Shown here piece by piece: positions 33,917-42,510 of a DNA stretch of 64,000 nt. Position 1 is the stretch's first letter; each line of letters begins with the position of its first letter. The notes beneath the pieces were generated by a model, which saw only the letters and a program-made list of their open reading frames with translations, ran no database searches and was not told the DNA's origin. The DNA is from Paracoccaceae bacterium (GTDB lineage: Bacteria; Pseudomonadota; Alphaproteobacteria; Rhodobacterales; Rhodobacteraceae), in the NCBI GenBank assembly GCA_024236495.1, contig JACKKJ010000001.1:62001-126000 (forward strand), given 5' to 3'. Both the position numbers and the translations under genes were made by a program.

Positions 33917-33945
33917 GCGCCCATCGGTGCCCGGACCGATGGCGC
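33917..33945. terminator. Hairpin between convergent serS and der
   Basis: GCGC-(C)-CATCGGT pairs with ACCGATG-GCGC around a six-base loop, with one bulged C. There is no T-tract, so it may only help Rho-dependent ending or protect 3' ends in both directions. Confidence 0.45.
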
Positions 33946-33994
33946 ACGAGCGGGGTGCCCTGAACATCTGGGCCCGGCCGAAAGGAGAACGAGG

Positions 33995-35464
33995 TCAGCC
34001 CTTGCGGCCGGTCTCGCCCTTTTCGACGTGCTTCCTGAGCCGCGACGGGATGGACTTCTTCTTGTCCTTGTAGGGGTTCTTTGCCCCCTGATCGCGGAAG
34101 GTCAGCCGGATCGGCGTGCCGGGCATGTCGAAGCTTTCGCGCAACCCGTTGGTCAGGTAGCGCCCGTAGCTTTCGGGAAGCTGGTCGGCATGGGTGCACA
34201 TGACGACGAACGCCGGGGGCCGGGTCTTGACCTGTGTCATGTAGCGTAGACGGATCCGGCGGCCGCCCGGCGCGGGGGGCGGGTGCGCCTCGGTCATGGC
34301 GCCAAGCCACTGGTTCAGCTTCGCGGTGGTGACGCGGCGATTCCAGACGTCATAGGCCTTGAGGATGGCGGCGTGGAGCCGGTCGAGCCCCTTGCCGGTC
34401 TTGGCCGACACGGTGACGAGCGGCGCGCCCTTGAGCTGCGGCAGGAGCCGTTCGAAGGCCTCGCGCAGTTCCTTCAGCTTTTCGGCCTTGTCCTCTTCCA
34501 GATCCCACTTGTTCGCGGCGACGACGACCGCCCGACCCTCGGTTTCGGCAAAGTCCGCGATCCGCAGATCCTGCTGTTCGAAGGGGATGTCCACGTCCAG
34601 AAGGACCACGACGACCTCGGCGAAGCGGACCGCGCGAAGTCCGTCGGCGACGGAGAGTTTTTCAAGCTTGTCCGTGACTTTCGCGCGTTTCCTCATGCCC
34701 GCAGTGTCGAAGATGCGCATCGGCGTGCCCATGAAGTCGGCCGAGACGGAGATCGCATCGCGGGTGATCCCGGCCTCGGGGCCGGTCAGGAGCCTGTCTT
34801 CGCCGATGATCTTGTTGATGAGCGTCGACTTGCCTGCGTTCGGCCGGCCGATGACGGCCAGTTGCAGCGGCTTTTCCCGGGTGGGCTTGCGCGGCCCCTC
34901 GTCCTCGCCCTCGTCGCCCGAGACATCGACATCGGTGTCGGGCACCTGTAGCTTGTTGCGCGCGGCAAAGCCCTCGGCCAGCGGTTCGAGCACCCGGTAC
35001 AGATCGTCGAGCCCCTCGCCGTGTTCGGCGGAGATGCGCAGGGGTTCGCCGAGGCCCAGGGCATAGGCCTCGAGCGCGCCAGCCTCGCCCGCGCGGCCCT
35101 CGGCCTTGTTGGCGGCGAGGATCACATGGGCGTTCTTGCGGCGCAGGATTTCCGCGAAGACCTGATCGGTGGGCGTGATCCCGGCGCGGGCGTCCACCAC
35201 GAAAAGGCAGATGTCGGCCATCTCGACCGCGCGTTCGGTCAGGCGGCGCATCCGGCCCTGCAGGCTGTCGTCGCGCGCGTCTTCTAGCCCCGCCGTGTCG
35301 ATCGCTATGAACCGCAGCGGCCCGAGCCGCGCGTCGCCCTCGCGCAGGTCTCTGGTCACGCCGGGCTGGTCATCCACCAGCGCCAGCCGCTTGCCGACCA
35401 GCCGGTTGAACAGCGTCGACTTGCCGACATTGGGGCGGCCGACGATGGCAAGGGTGAAGCTCAT
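33995..35464 (-). CDS. der: Ribosome-associated GTPase Der (EngA)
   Basis: A 489-residue double-GTPase needed for 50S ribosome assembly. Two G domains are present: GRPNVGKST at 9-17 with NKAE, and GRPNAGKST at 206-214 with NKWD, followed by the C-terminal KH-like domain. An acidic linker (GDEGEDEGPRK, about 183-193) separates the G domains. It ends an operon with bamB and the YfgM-like gene, as in many proteobacteria. Confidence 0.96.
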   Translation of the reverse strand: MSFTLAIVGRPNVGKSTLFNRLVGKRLALVDDQPGVTRDLREGDARLGPLRFIAIDTAGLEDARDDSLQGRMRRLTERAVEMADICLFVVDARAGITPTDQVFAEILRRKNAHVILAANKAEGRAGEAGALEAYALGLGEPLRISAEHGEGLDDLYRVLEPLAEGFAARNKLQVPDTDVDVSGDEGEDEGPRKPTREKPLQLAVIGRPNAGKSTLINKIIGEDRLLTGPEAGITRDAISVSADFMGTPMRIFDTAGMRKRAKVTDKLEKLSVADGLRAVRFAEVVVVLLDVDIPFEQQDLRIADFAETEGRAVVVAANKWDLEEDKAEKLKELREAFERLLPQLKGAPLVTVSAKTGKGLDRLHAAILKAYDVWNRRVTTAKLNQWLGAMTEAHPPPAPGGRRIRLRYMTQVKTRPPAFVVMCTHADQLPESYGRYLTNGLRESFDMPGTPIRLTFRDQGAKNPYKDKKKSIPSRLRKHVEKGETGRKG

Positions 35465-35515
35465 GGGTCTTGGTCCTGCGAAAGGGGCAAGGCGCCCCCT
35501 TACACGGGTTTTGAC

Positions 35516-36871
35516 CTATCGGAAAGCCAGAAGCTTGCCGTTCTTCGAGACGACGTAAAGCGTTCCACCCGCGACGACGGGGGCCGAGGCCGCGCCGCCC
35601 GGCAGTTCGATCTGCGCGACAACCGCACCCGAAGCCGGGTCGAAGGCCTTCAGGCTGTCGTCGGTCGAGGCGACCCAAAGCCGCCCGCCGGCCAGCACAG
35701 GCCCGTAGTGGGCGTAGATGGACTTGCGCTTCTTGTCCTTGGCCTTGGTGAAATAGGGCATGTCGGCGCGCCAGACGACCTCTCCGGTCGCCGCGTCGAG
35801 CCGGACAAGCTGCGCCTCGTCGTTGACAAGGAAGATCGCGCCGCCCGTCACGGTAAAAAGCCCCGCCGCGCCTTCCGAGGCGATCCAGCCCGGCTGGCCG
35901 GTTTCGGCGCTGAAGGCGGCAAGCCGGCCCGAGGCGGTGCCGGCATAGACCGCACTGCCGTCGATCACCGGATCGCCGGACAGGTCGCTGATCATCGCAT
36001 AGGCGCGCCCGAGCCGCCGGCCCGATACCTGCCCCGCCCAAAGTCCGGTCCCCGAGGTCTTCTCGACCGAGATCATCTGGCCGCTGGCGAAGGGGAAGAT
36101 CACCTGCCGCGCGTCGAAGGCCGGCGCGGCCACGCCGACGACACCGGATTGACCGGCGGCGCCGGGAAGTTGCCAGGCGACGCGGCCGGTCGTGGCCGAA
36201 AGCGCCGTCGCGGTCCCGTCGCGGGAGGCGACAAAGACAAGCCCGTCCGAAATCGAGGGGCCACCCGCCGCCGCGCCGTCGAGCCGGTGGCGCCAGACCA
36301 CCGCACCGGTATCGGCATCCAGGGCGATGACCTCGCCGAAGCCTGTCGTCGCGAAGACACGCCCGCCCTCGGCGGCGAGGCCGCCGCCCGAGGCATCGCC
36401 GTCGCGGTCGGTCGGGGGGGTCAGATCCGCCTGCCAGAGCGCGGCGCCGTTCGTGCCGGTCGCCGCGACGGTCGCCCGCGCGTCGAGTGTGAAGACCCGC
36501 CCGCCCGCGACGATGGGCATGGCGGTGATCCGGTTCTTGCGGCTGTCGCCGGCGCCGATCGCCGCGCTCCACACCAGCGCGGGCGCGGCGGACAGGGCCG
36601 CGTGGGGCGCCTTGTGGGTGCCGCCGCCGCCACGTTGCGGCCAGTCGGCGTTCGCCACCATCGCCGGCAGGGAAATCGGGACCGACTGCGGCGCGACCGT
36701 CGCCGGGCCAGAGGCGTTCGAGGTGGCCGAAACCAGTGTTCCGGCCTCGCCCTCGGGCAGGTTCACGTCGCGGGGCGCCAGCCTTTCGCCCGGCAGGATC
36801 AGTTCGCCATCCGAACATCCGGCGAGAAGCGCCAGAACCGCCACGGTGCAAAAGCCTTGGGAAATCTTCAC
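35516..36871 (-). CDS. bamB: Outer membrane assembly lipoprotein BamB-like (PQQ/beta-propeller)
   Basis: A 451-residue exported lipoprotein. The signal peptide ends in the lipobox LLAGC (about residues 14-18). The rest is an eight-bladed propeller with repeated tryptophan-docking motifs such as GAVVWRHRLDG and GRVAWQLPG. BamB supports beta-barrel protein folding at the outer membrane. A longer open frame exists, but the GTG at 36871 has a GGCAGGGA ribosome site and starts the lipoprotein signal directly. Gene order with der supports the name. Confidence 0.88.
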   Translation of the reverse strand: MKISQGFCTVAVLALLAGCSDGELILPGERLAPRDVNLPEGEAGTLVSATSNASGPATVAPQSVPISLPAMVANADWPQRGGGGTHKAPHAALSAAPALVWSAAIGAGDSRKNRITAMPIVAGGRVFTLDARATVAATGTNGAALWQADLTPPTDRDGDASGGGLAAEGGRVFATTGFGEVIALDADTGAVVWRHRLDGAAAGGPSISDGLVFVASRDGTATALSATTGRVAWQLPGAAGQSGVVGVAAPAFDARQVIFPFASGQMISVEKTSGTGLWAGQVSGRRLGRAYAMISDLSGDPVIDGSAVYAGTASGRLAAFSAETGQPGWIASEGAAGLFTVTGGAIFLVNDEAQLVRLDAATGEVVWRADMPYFTKAKDKKRKSIYAHYGPVLAGGRLWVASTDDSLKAFDPASGAVVAQIELPGGAASAPVVAGGTLYVVSKNGKLLAFR

Positions 36872-36915
36872 GGTCCCTGCCCTTTCCTGTTTGCCCCTGC
36901 CCCTTGCGGGCATGG

Positions 36916-37572
36916 TCACTGCCCGGCGGGTTCGCCGCCAAGCACCACAATCATCTGCGTCGCCCTCTGGCGCAGCCCGGAGGGCACGCCGGCCTCTTCG
37001 GTGATCTGCGTGAAGAGCGCGATCGCCTCGTCCGTCTTGCCGGCATCGGCCAGCGCCTGCGCCTGCTGTTCCATCGCAAGCGGCCGGAAAGCCGCGCCCG
37101 GGGCCGCCAGTTCGGCAAGGCCACGATCGCGCTCTGCCGCATCCATGGACGGCCCCCGAAGGATCAGGAGCTTCAGCTTCGCAAGCTGGCGAAAGACATC
37201 CGGCGCGGCGGCATCTGACGCCACCGCAGCCAGCGCGTCCTGGGCGGCCGCGTCCTGACCTGCGGCCAGCGCCTCGTCCGCGGCGAGCAAGGACAGGAGC
37301 GCGGACTGCCCGTCTGCCGCCACGGGCACGCCGGCGAGTGCCGCCGCGCGCGCGCCGGAATCATCGGCGGCCATCGCGGCCAGGATGGCGTCGCCAAACG
37401 CCTCCGCCTCGGCCCGAGCCGAGGCCTTGCGCCATTCGTTCCAGGCCGCACCGCCGACAATCAGCACGACGGCAAGGATACCGATCCAGCCATATTTGCG
37501 CATCAGCTTGAACAGGCGGTCGCGGCGGACCTCTTCGGTCACTTCCTCGATGAAGCTGTCGGTTTCGCTCAC
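36916..37572 (-). CDS. YfgM-like tetratricopeptide membrane protein
   Basis: A 218-residue protein with a cytoplasmic N-terminus, one membrane segment (about 29-45: WIGILAVVLIVGGAAW) and a periplasmic helical-repeat domain. It matches the TPR_21/YfgM family, which in E. coli works with SecYEG and the chaperone PpiD. It lies 44 bp upstream of bamB in the same direction. Confidence 0.85.
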   Translation of the reverse strand: MSETDSFIEEVTEEVRRDRLFKLMRKYGWIGILAVVLIVGGAAWNEWRKASARAEAEAFGDAILAAMAADDSGARAAALAGVPVAADGQSALLSLLAADEALAAGQDAAAQDALAAVASDAAAPDVFRQLAKLKLLILRGPSMDAAERDRGLAELAAPGAAFRPLAMEQQAQALADAGKTDEAIALFTQITEEAGVPSGLRQRATQMIVVLGGEPAGQ

Positions 37573-37675
37573 GCCCGTCTCCGCCGTTTCGCGCCCCTTC
37601 GCGGGCGTCGTTCGCCGACCGTCTTACACGCAAGCGCTTGGCCTTGCCAAGTCTCCGCCCGGTGGTGCAGGCCAC

Positions 37676-37719
37676 TTGCGCAGGCAATGTCGCCCGCGTA
37701 ATTTGAACCGAACGGTTCA
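37676..37719 (+). promoter_or_regulatory. Candidate promoter and TetR-type operator of the RND efflux operon
   Basis: A perfect palindrome TGAACCG-AA-CGGTTCA (37704-37719) directly follows a possible -10 (TAATTT, 37699-37704) with -35 TTGCGC (37676-37681) 17 bp upstream. The palindrome form is typical for TetR-family repressors. No tetR gene is adjacent, so the regulator would be encoded elsewhere. Confidence 0.55.
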
Positions 37720-37814
37720 GAAATGGTGGGAAGGCCGGGGCCGGCGCTTGCCAAATCGGGTGCAGGCCCTATCCTCGCCCGGATCAAGCGCCGCCCGGCC
37801 GCGCAAGGATGTAG

Positions 37815-38918
37815 ATGCGAATTCTTTCGATCATAACGGCGACGCTGGTCTGTGTTGCGCTCTACTTTCTGATATTCGACCGCGAACGGCTCTTCGGGAT
37901 TGCTGGCCGCGACCTGCCCCCCGATGCGGCGGCGGTCGTCGCCGAACGCCCCGAGGCAGAGACTGCGGCGGGGGTGATCCGTGTCGTGGCGATCCATTCC
38001 GCCGCGCGCCCGGTCGAAACCGGCGTCCGCCTGCGCGGCCAGACCGAAGCCTCGCGCCAGGTCGAGGTGCGGGCCGAAACATCGGCGCCCGTCGTGTCCC
38101 AGCCCCTGCGCCGCGGCGCCCTTGTCGAGGAAGGGACACTTCTGTGCGAACTTGATGCGGGCACGCGCCCCGCCACGCTGGCCGAGGCGGAGGCCCGCCT
38201 TGCCGAGGCGCAGATCAGCGCCAATGCTGCCGCCAAGCTGCAGGAAGGGGGCTATGCTTCCGAAACCGCGGCGGCAGGTGCTGCGGCGGCCCTGCAGGCC
38301 GCGCAGGCCGGGGTCGAGGCCGCGCGGAAGGAGATCGCGCGAACCCGGGTCACCGCCCCGTTCGCCGGCCTTCTGGAAACCGACGCGGCGGAAACCGGAT
38401 CGTTCCTCGCGGCGGGCGGCCTTTGCGCGACGGTCATCGCGCTTGACCCGGTCAAGCTGGTCGGTTTCGTCCCCGAAACCGAGGTCGACAAGGTGCGGGT
38501 CGGCGCGCTGGCCGGAGCGCGCCTTGTCACCGGGCGCGAGGTTGTCGGCAGCGTCACCTTCCTGTCGCGCTCTGCCGATCCGGACACCCGGACCTTCCGC
38601 GTCGAGGTCGAGGTGCCGAATGCCGACCTGTCCATCCGCGACGGCCAGACGGCCGAGATCCTGATCGCCGCCGCCGGGACCGAGGGGCACCTTGTTCCCG
38701 CCTCGGCGCTGACGCTTGACGATGACGGCCGGCTGGGCCTGCGCACGATCGACGCGGCCTCGAGCGTGGTCTTCGTCCCGGTCGAGATCATCCGGGATTC
38801 GTCTGAAGGCGTCTTTGTGTCGGGGCTGCCCGCCAGCGCCGATGTCATCGTGCTGGGACAGGAATATGTGACCGACGGCGTGACCGTCGCCCCGACCTTC
38901 CGCGAGGCCGCCGAATGA
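37815..38918 (+). CDS. RND efflux periplasmic adaptor (membrane fusion protein)
   Basis: A 367-residue HlyD/AcrA-type adaptor that links the RND pump to an outer-membrane channel. It has an N-terminal membrane anchor (about 3-20), a lipoyl/barrel-sandwich half (VEVRAETSAPVVSQPLRRG), a short alpha-hairpin (about 115-175) and beta-barrel regions. It is not a lipoprotein. The ATG follows AAGGATGTAG. The stop overlaps the pump gene by four bases. Confidence 0.92.
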   Translation: MRILSIITATLVCVALYFLIFDRERLFGIAGRDLPPDAAAVVAERPEAETAAGVIRVVAIHSAARPVETGVRLRGQTEASRQVEVRAETSAPVVSQPLRRGALVEEGTLLCELDAGTRPATLAEAEARLAEAQISANAAAKLQEGGYASETAAAGAAAALQAAQAGVEAARKEIARTRVTAPFAGLLETDAAETGSFLAAGGLCATVIALDPVKLVGFVPETEVDKVRVGALAGARLVTGREVVGSVTFLSRSADPDTRTFRVEVEVPNADLSIRDGQTAEILIAAAGTEGHLVPASALTLDDDGRLGLRTIDAASSVVFVPVEIIRDSSEGVFVSGLPASADVIVLGQEYVTDGVTVAPTFREAAE

Positions 38919-41900
38919 CCGGCATCGTCGACTGGGCCGCCCAACGGGCAAGGATGGTCCTTGCCTTCATCGCCATGTCGATCATGGCGGGGCTGGTGGC
39001 CTATCTCGGCCTGCCCAAGGAGGGCGAGCCGGATATCGAGATCCCGGCGCTTTTCATCTCGGTCCCGTTCCCCGGCATCTCGGCCTCCGACAGCGAGAAG
39101 CTGCTGGTCAAGGTGATGGAGACGGAGCTTTCCGACATCGACGGGCTGAAGAAGATCAGCGGCACCGCCGCCGAGGGCTACGGTGGCGTCGCGCTGGAAT
39201 TCGACTTCGGCTGGGACAAGACCAAGACCATCGCCGACGTGCGCGACGCGATGAACACGGCGGAAGCCAAGTTCCCAGCGGGCGCTGACAAGTACACGCT
39301 GACCGAGATCAACTTTTCGCAGTTTCCAATCATCATCGTGAACCTGTCGGGCAAGGTGCCGGAACGCACGCTGATCCGGCTGGCGAAGGATCTTCAGGAC
39401 CGCCTCGAATCCCTTGAGCCAGTGCTGGAGGCCGGGCTGGCCGGTCAGCGCGACGAGATGCTGGAGGTGGTGATCGATCCTCTGCGGCTGGAGGCCTACA
39501 ACGTCACGGCCGGCGAACTGATATCGGTCGTGCGCAACAACAACCAGCTGATCGCCGCGGGCGAGGTGGACAGTGCCACCGGCACCTTCGCGGTCAAGAT
39601 CCCGTCGTCCTTCGAGACGCCGCAGGATGTCTACGACCTGCCGGTGAAGAAGAACGGCGAAAGGGTGGTGACGCTGGGCGACCTGGCCGACATCCGCCTG
39701 ACCTTCGAGGACCGGACCGGGACCGCGCGCTTCAACGGCGAACCGACGCTGGCGCTGCAGGTCGTCAAACGCAAGGGCTACAACGTCATCGACACCGCCA
39801 ACCTCGTGCGCGAAACGGTGGAAAAGGCGCGCGAGGGCTGGCCGGAGGAACTGCAAAGCGCGGTCAACCTTGGCACCTCTCTCGACCAGTCGGTGACGGT
39901 CGGCGCGATGGTCAGCCAGCTCGAAGGATCGGTCCTGACCGCCATCGCACTGGTGATGATCGTGGTGCTCGCCACGCTCGGGTCGCGGTCGGCGCTTCTG
40001 GTCGGGTTCTCGATCCCGACCTCCTTCCTGCTGACCTTCGCGCTTCTGGCGGTGTTCGGGATCTCCATTTCCAATATCGTGATGTTCGGCCTGATCCTGG
40101 CCGTGGGGATGCTGGTCGACGGGGCGATCATCATCGTCGAATACGCCGACAAGCGCATCACCGAGGGACAGGGACCGATGCGCGCCTATACCGAGGCGGC
40201 GCAGCGCATGTTCTGGCCGGTCGTATCGTCGACCGCGACGACGCTGTGTGCCTTCCTGCCGATGCTGTTCTGGCCGGGTATTCCCGGCGAATTCATGGGG
40301 ATGCTGCCGGTCACACTGATCTTCGTGCTGTCGGCATCGCTTGTCGTCGCGCTGATTTACCTGCCGGTGATGGGCGGCGTCGCGGGCCGCGCGACGCGCA
40401 AGTTCGAACGAATCGCCGGGCTGCTGAAACCGCTGCCCTGGGCCTTGCGCGCCGCGCTGGTCGTGCCAGCGATGGCCACGATCTTCGTCGGCGCGATGCT
40501 GATGCTGAACCCCGGCTATCTGTCCGGCACACGCCCCGCCGATGCGGGCATCCTTGCCTCAGTCCCCGGGGCGGCTGTCTTCATGCTGGGCGCGATCCTC
40601 GGCTCGATCACGCTTGAGGCCGCGAAACCCGCCTCACGGCTTCGCCCGATCCGCGCGGGATACCGGCGGTCGCCCTTTGGCCACCTGATCAACTTCATCG
40701 CCGGCAATCCGGTCATGCCGCTTGTGACCATCGCCGGGGTGGTTTTCGTCGTGATCTCGGTCTTCGGCTACTACGGCCAGCATTCGAAGGGCGTCGAGTT
40801 CTTTGTCGAGAGCGAGACGGAACAGGCGATCATCTATCTGCGCGCCCGCGGCAACCTGTCGCTTGAGGAAAAGGACGCCATCCTGCGTGAGGCGGAATCG
40901 ATCGTGCTGGATACGCCTGGCATCCATTCGGTCTTCGCCTTCGCCGGACAGGGCGGGATCGACCAGAACAACGGCGGCGCACAGGCACCGCTGGACACCG
41001 TCGCCCAGGTCCAGGTGGAGATGCAGCGCTGGGAGACGCGCAAGGACAACCCCGAGCTTGACGGCGACCTTGTCCTGGACCGGCTGGTCGCGCGGCTTGA
41101 ACAGATCCCGGGCATCCGTGTCGAATCCCTCAGCCAGTCGCGCGGGCCCGCATCGGGAAAACCCCTTCACCTGCGCCTGACCGGCGACGACTTCGCGGCC
41201 CTGGATGCTGCGGTCAGGACGGTTGAGACCAAGTTCGCCGCGCTTGAAGGGGTAAAGGCGATCGAGGATACGCGCCCCCTGCCCGGGATCGACTGGCAGA
41301 TCGACGTGGATGTCGAAAAGGCGGGCCGCTATGGCGCCGACGTGGCAACCGTGGGCGGCATGGTCCAGCTTGTCACCCGCGGCATCCTTCTGGACACGAT
41401 GCGGGTGGACAGTTCCGACGAGGAGATCGAGATCCGCGTCCGACTGCCCGAACAGGACCGGTTCCTGTCGACGCTCGACACGCTGAAGGTGCGGACGGGC
41501 GAAGGGCTGGTACCGCTTGCGAATTTCGTCACCCGCCACCCGGTCCCGAAGCTTGGCCGCATCGACCGGTTCGGACAGAAACGCTACTTCGACGTCAAGG
41601 CGGATGTGGAAACCGGAATCACCACTGCCGATGGCCAGCCGGTGAACGCGAACGAACGCATCGCTGTCGTCACGAAATGGCTGGAGGAAGAAAACCCCCT
41701 TCCCGCGGGAGTCGACTGGCAATGGACTGGCGACCAGGAGGAGCAGGCCGAAAGCCAGGCCTTCCTGATGAAGGCCTTCGCGGGGGCGCTTGGCTTGATG
41801 TTCGTCATCCTGCTGGCGCAGTTCAATTCCTTCTACAACACCGCACTTGTGTTGATTGCGGTGGTGCTGTCGACAACGGGCGTGCTGATCGGGATGCTGG

Positions 41901-42487
41901 TCATGGACCAGACCTTTTCCATCATCATGACCGGGACGGGGATCGTCGCGCTGGCGGGGATCGTGGTGAACAACAACATCGTGCTGATCGACACCTATCA
42001 GGAATTCAGCCAGTACATGCCCCGGATCGAGGCGATCACCCGCACCGCAGAGGCGCGCATCCGCCCGGTCCTTCTGACCACGATCACCACCATGGCGGGG
42101 CTTGCGCCGATGATGTTCGGCCTCAGCCTGGATTTCTTCGGCGGCGGCTATTCGGTCGACAGCCCGACCGCGCTCTGGTGGAAGCAGTTGGCCACCGCCG
42201 TGGTCTTTGGCCTTGGCATCGCGACGGTCCTGACCCTGGTGCTGACCCCCTCGCTTCTGGCGCTCAGGGTCTGGATCGAGACGGGGGCCTTCCGGTCGGT
42301 CCGCCGGCTGCAGGCGCTGTCGATGGGCGCGGGCAGCCGCGCCGCCCGCGACCTTGCCCTGGCGGGCGCCGCGCGCAAGCTGGGCAGCCCCGAGATCCTG
42401 TGGGACGAAGAACCGCAGGCCCCGGTGCCGGCCGGAACGGGGGAGGACAAGCCGGTGGAACCGTCCCCGCTCAGAGCGGCGGAATAG
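38915..42487 (+). CDS. RND-family efflux pump, inner-membrane subunit
   Basis: A 1190-residue resistance-nodulation-division transporter with two repeats, each of one N-terminal membrane segment, a large periplasmic porter part and five more segments. Motifs include FGLILAVGMLVDGAIIIVEY in the first half and GIVALAGIVVNNNIVLIDTY in the second. It is longer than AcrB (about 1050) because of an extra segment region around residues 500-580 (two hydrophobic stretches and a loop) and a ~60-residue polar C-terminal tail. Substrates cannot be inferred. Confidence 0.93.
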   Translation: MTGIVDWAAQRARMVLAFIAMSIMAGLVAYLGLPKEGEPDIEIPALFISVPFPGISASDSEKLLVKVMETELSDIDGLKKISGTAAEGYGGVALEFDFGWDKTKTIADVRDAMNTAEAKFPAGADKYTLTEINFSQFPIIIVNLSGKVPERTLIRLAKDLQDRLESLEPVLEAGLAGQRDEMLEVVIDPLRLEAYNVTAGELISVVRNNNQLIAAGEVDSATGTFAVKIPSSFETPQDVYDLPVKKNGERVVTLGDLADIRLTFEDRTGTARFNGEPTLALQVVKRKGYNVIDTANLVRETVEKAREGWPEELQSAVNLGTSLDQSVTVGAMVSQLEGSVLTAIALVMIVVLATLGSRSALLVGFSIPTSFLLTFALLAVFGISISNIVMFGLILAVGMLVDGAIIIVEYADKRITEGQGPMRAYTEAAQRMFWPVVSSTATTLCAFLPMLFWPGIPGEFMGMLPVTLIFVLSASLVVALIYLPVMGGVAGRATRKFERIAGLLKPLPWALRAALVVPAMATIFVGAMLMLNPGYLSGTRPADAGILASVPGAAVFMLGAILGSITLEAAKPASRLRPIRAGYRRSPFGHLINFIAGNPVMPLVTIAGVVFVVISVFGYYGQHSKGVEFFVESETEQAIIYLRARGNLSLEEKDAILREAESIVLDTPGIHSVFAFAGQGGIDQNNGGAQAPLDTVAQVQVEMQRWETRKDNPELDGDLVLDRLVARLEQIPGIRVESLSQSRGPASGKPLHLRLTGDDFAALDAAVRTVETKFAALEGVKAIEDTRPLPGIDWQIDVDVEKAGRYGADVATVGGMVQLVTRGILLDTMRVDSSDEEIEIRVRLPEQDRFLSTLDTLKVRTGEGLVPLANFVTRHPVPKLGRIDRFGQKRYFDVKADVETGITTADGQPVNANERIAVVTKWLEEENPLPAGVDWQWTGDQEEQAESQAFLMKAFAGALGLMFVILLAQFNSFYNTALVLIAVVLSTTGVLIGMLVMDQTFSIIMTGTGIVALAGIVVNNNIVLIDTYQEFSQYMPRIEAITRTAEARIRPVLLTTITTMAGLAPMMFGLSLDFFGGGYSVDSPTALWWKQLATAVVFGLGIATVLTLVLTPSLLALRVWIETGAFRSVRRLQALSMGAGSRAARDLALAGAARKLGSPEILWDEEPQAPVPAGTGEDKPVEPSPLRAAE

Positions 42488-42490
42488 GCC

Positions 42491-42510
42491 CGGGCGGCCT
42501 CAGCCGCCCG
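42491..42510. terminator. Perfect hairpin shared by convergent RND and Atm1-like genes
   Basis: CGGGCGGC-CTCA-GCCGCCCG forms an eight-base stem with a four-base loop four bases after the RND stop and overlaps the stop of the opposite gene. No T-tract follows in either direction. Confidence 0.5.
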
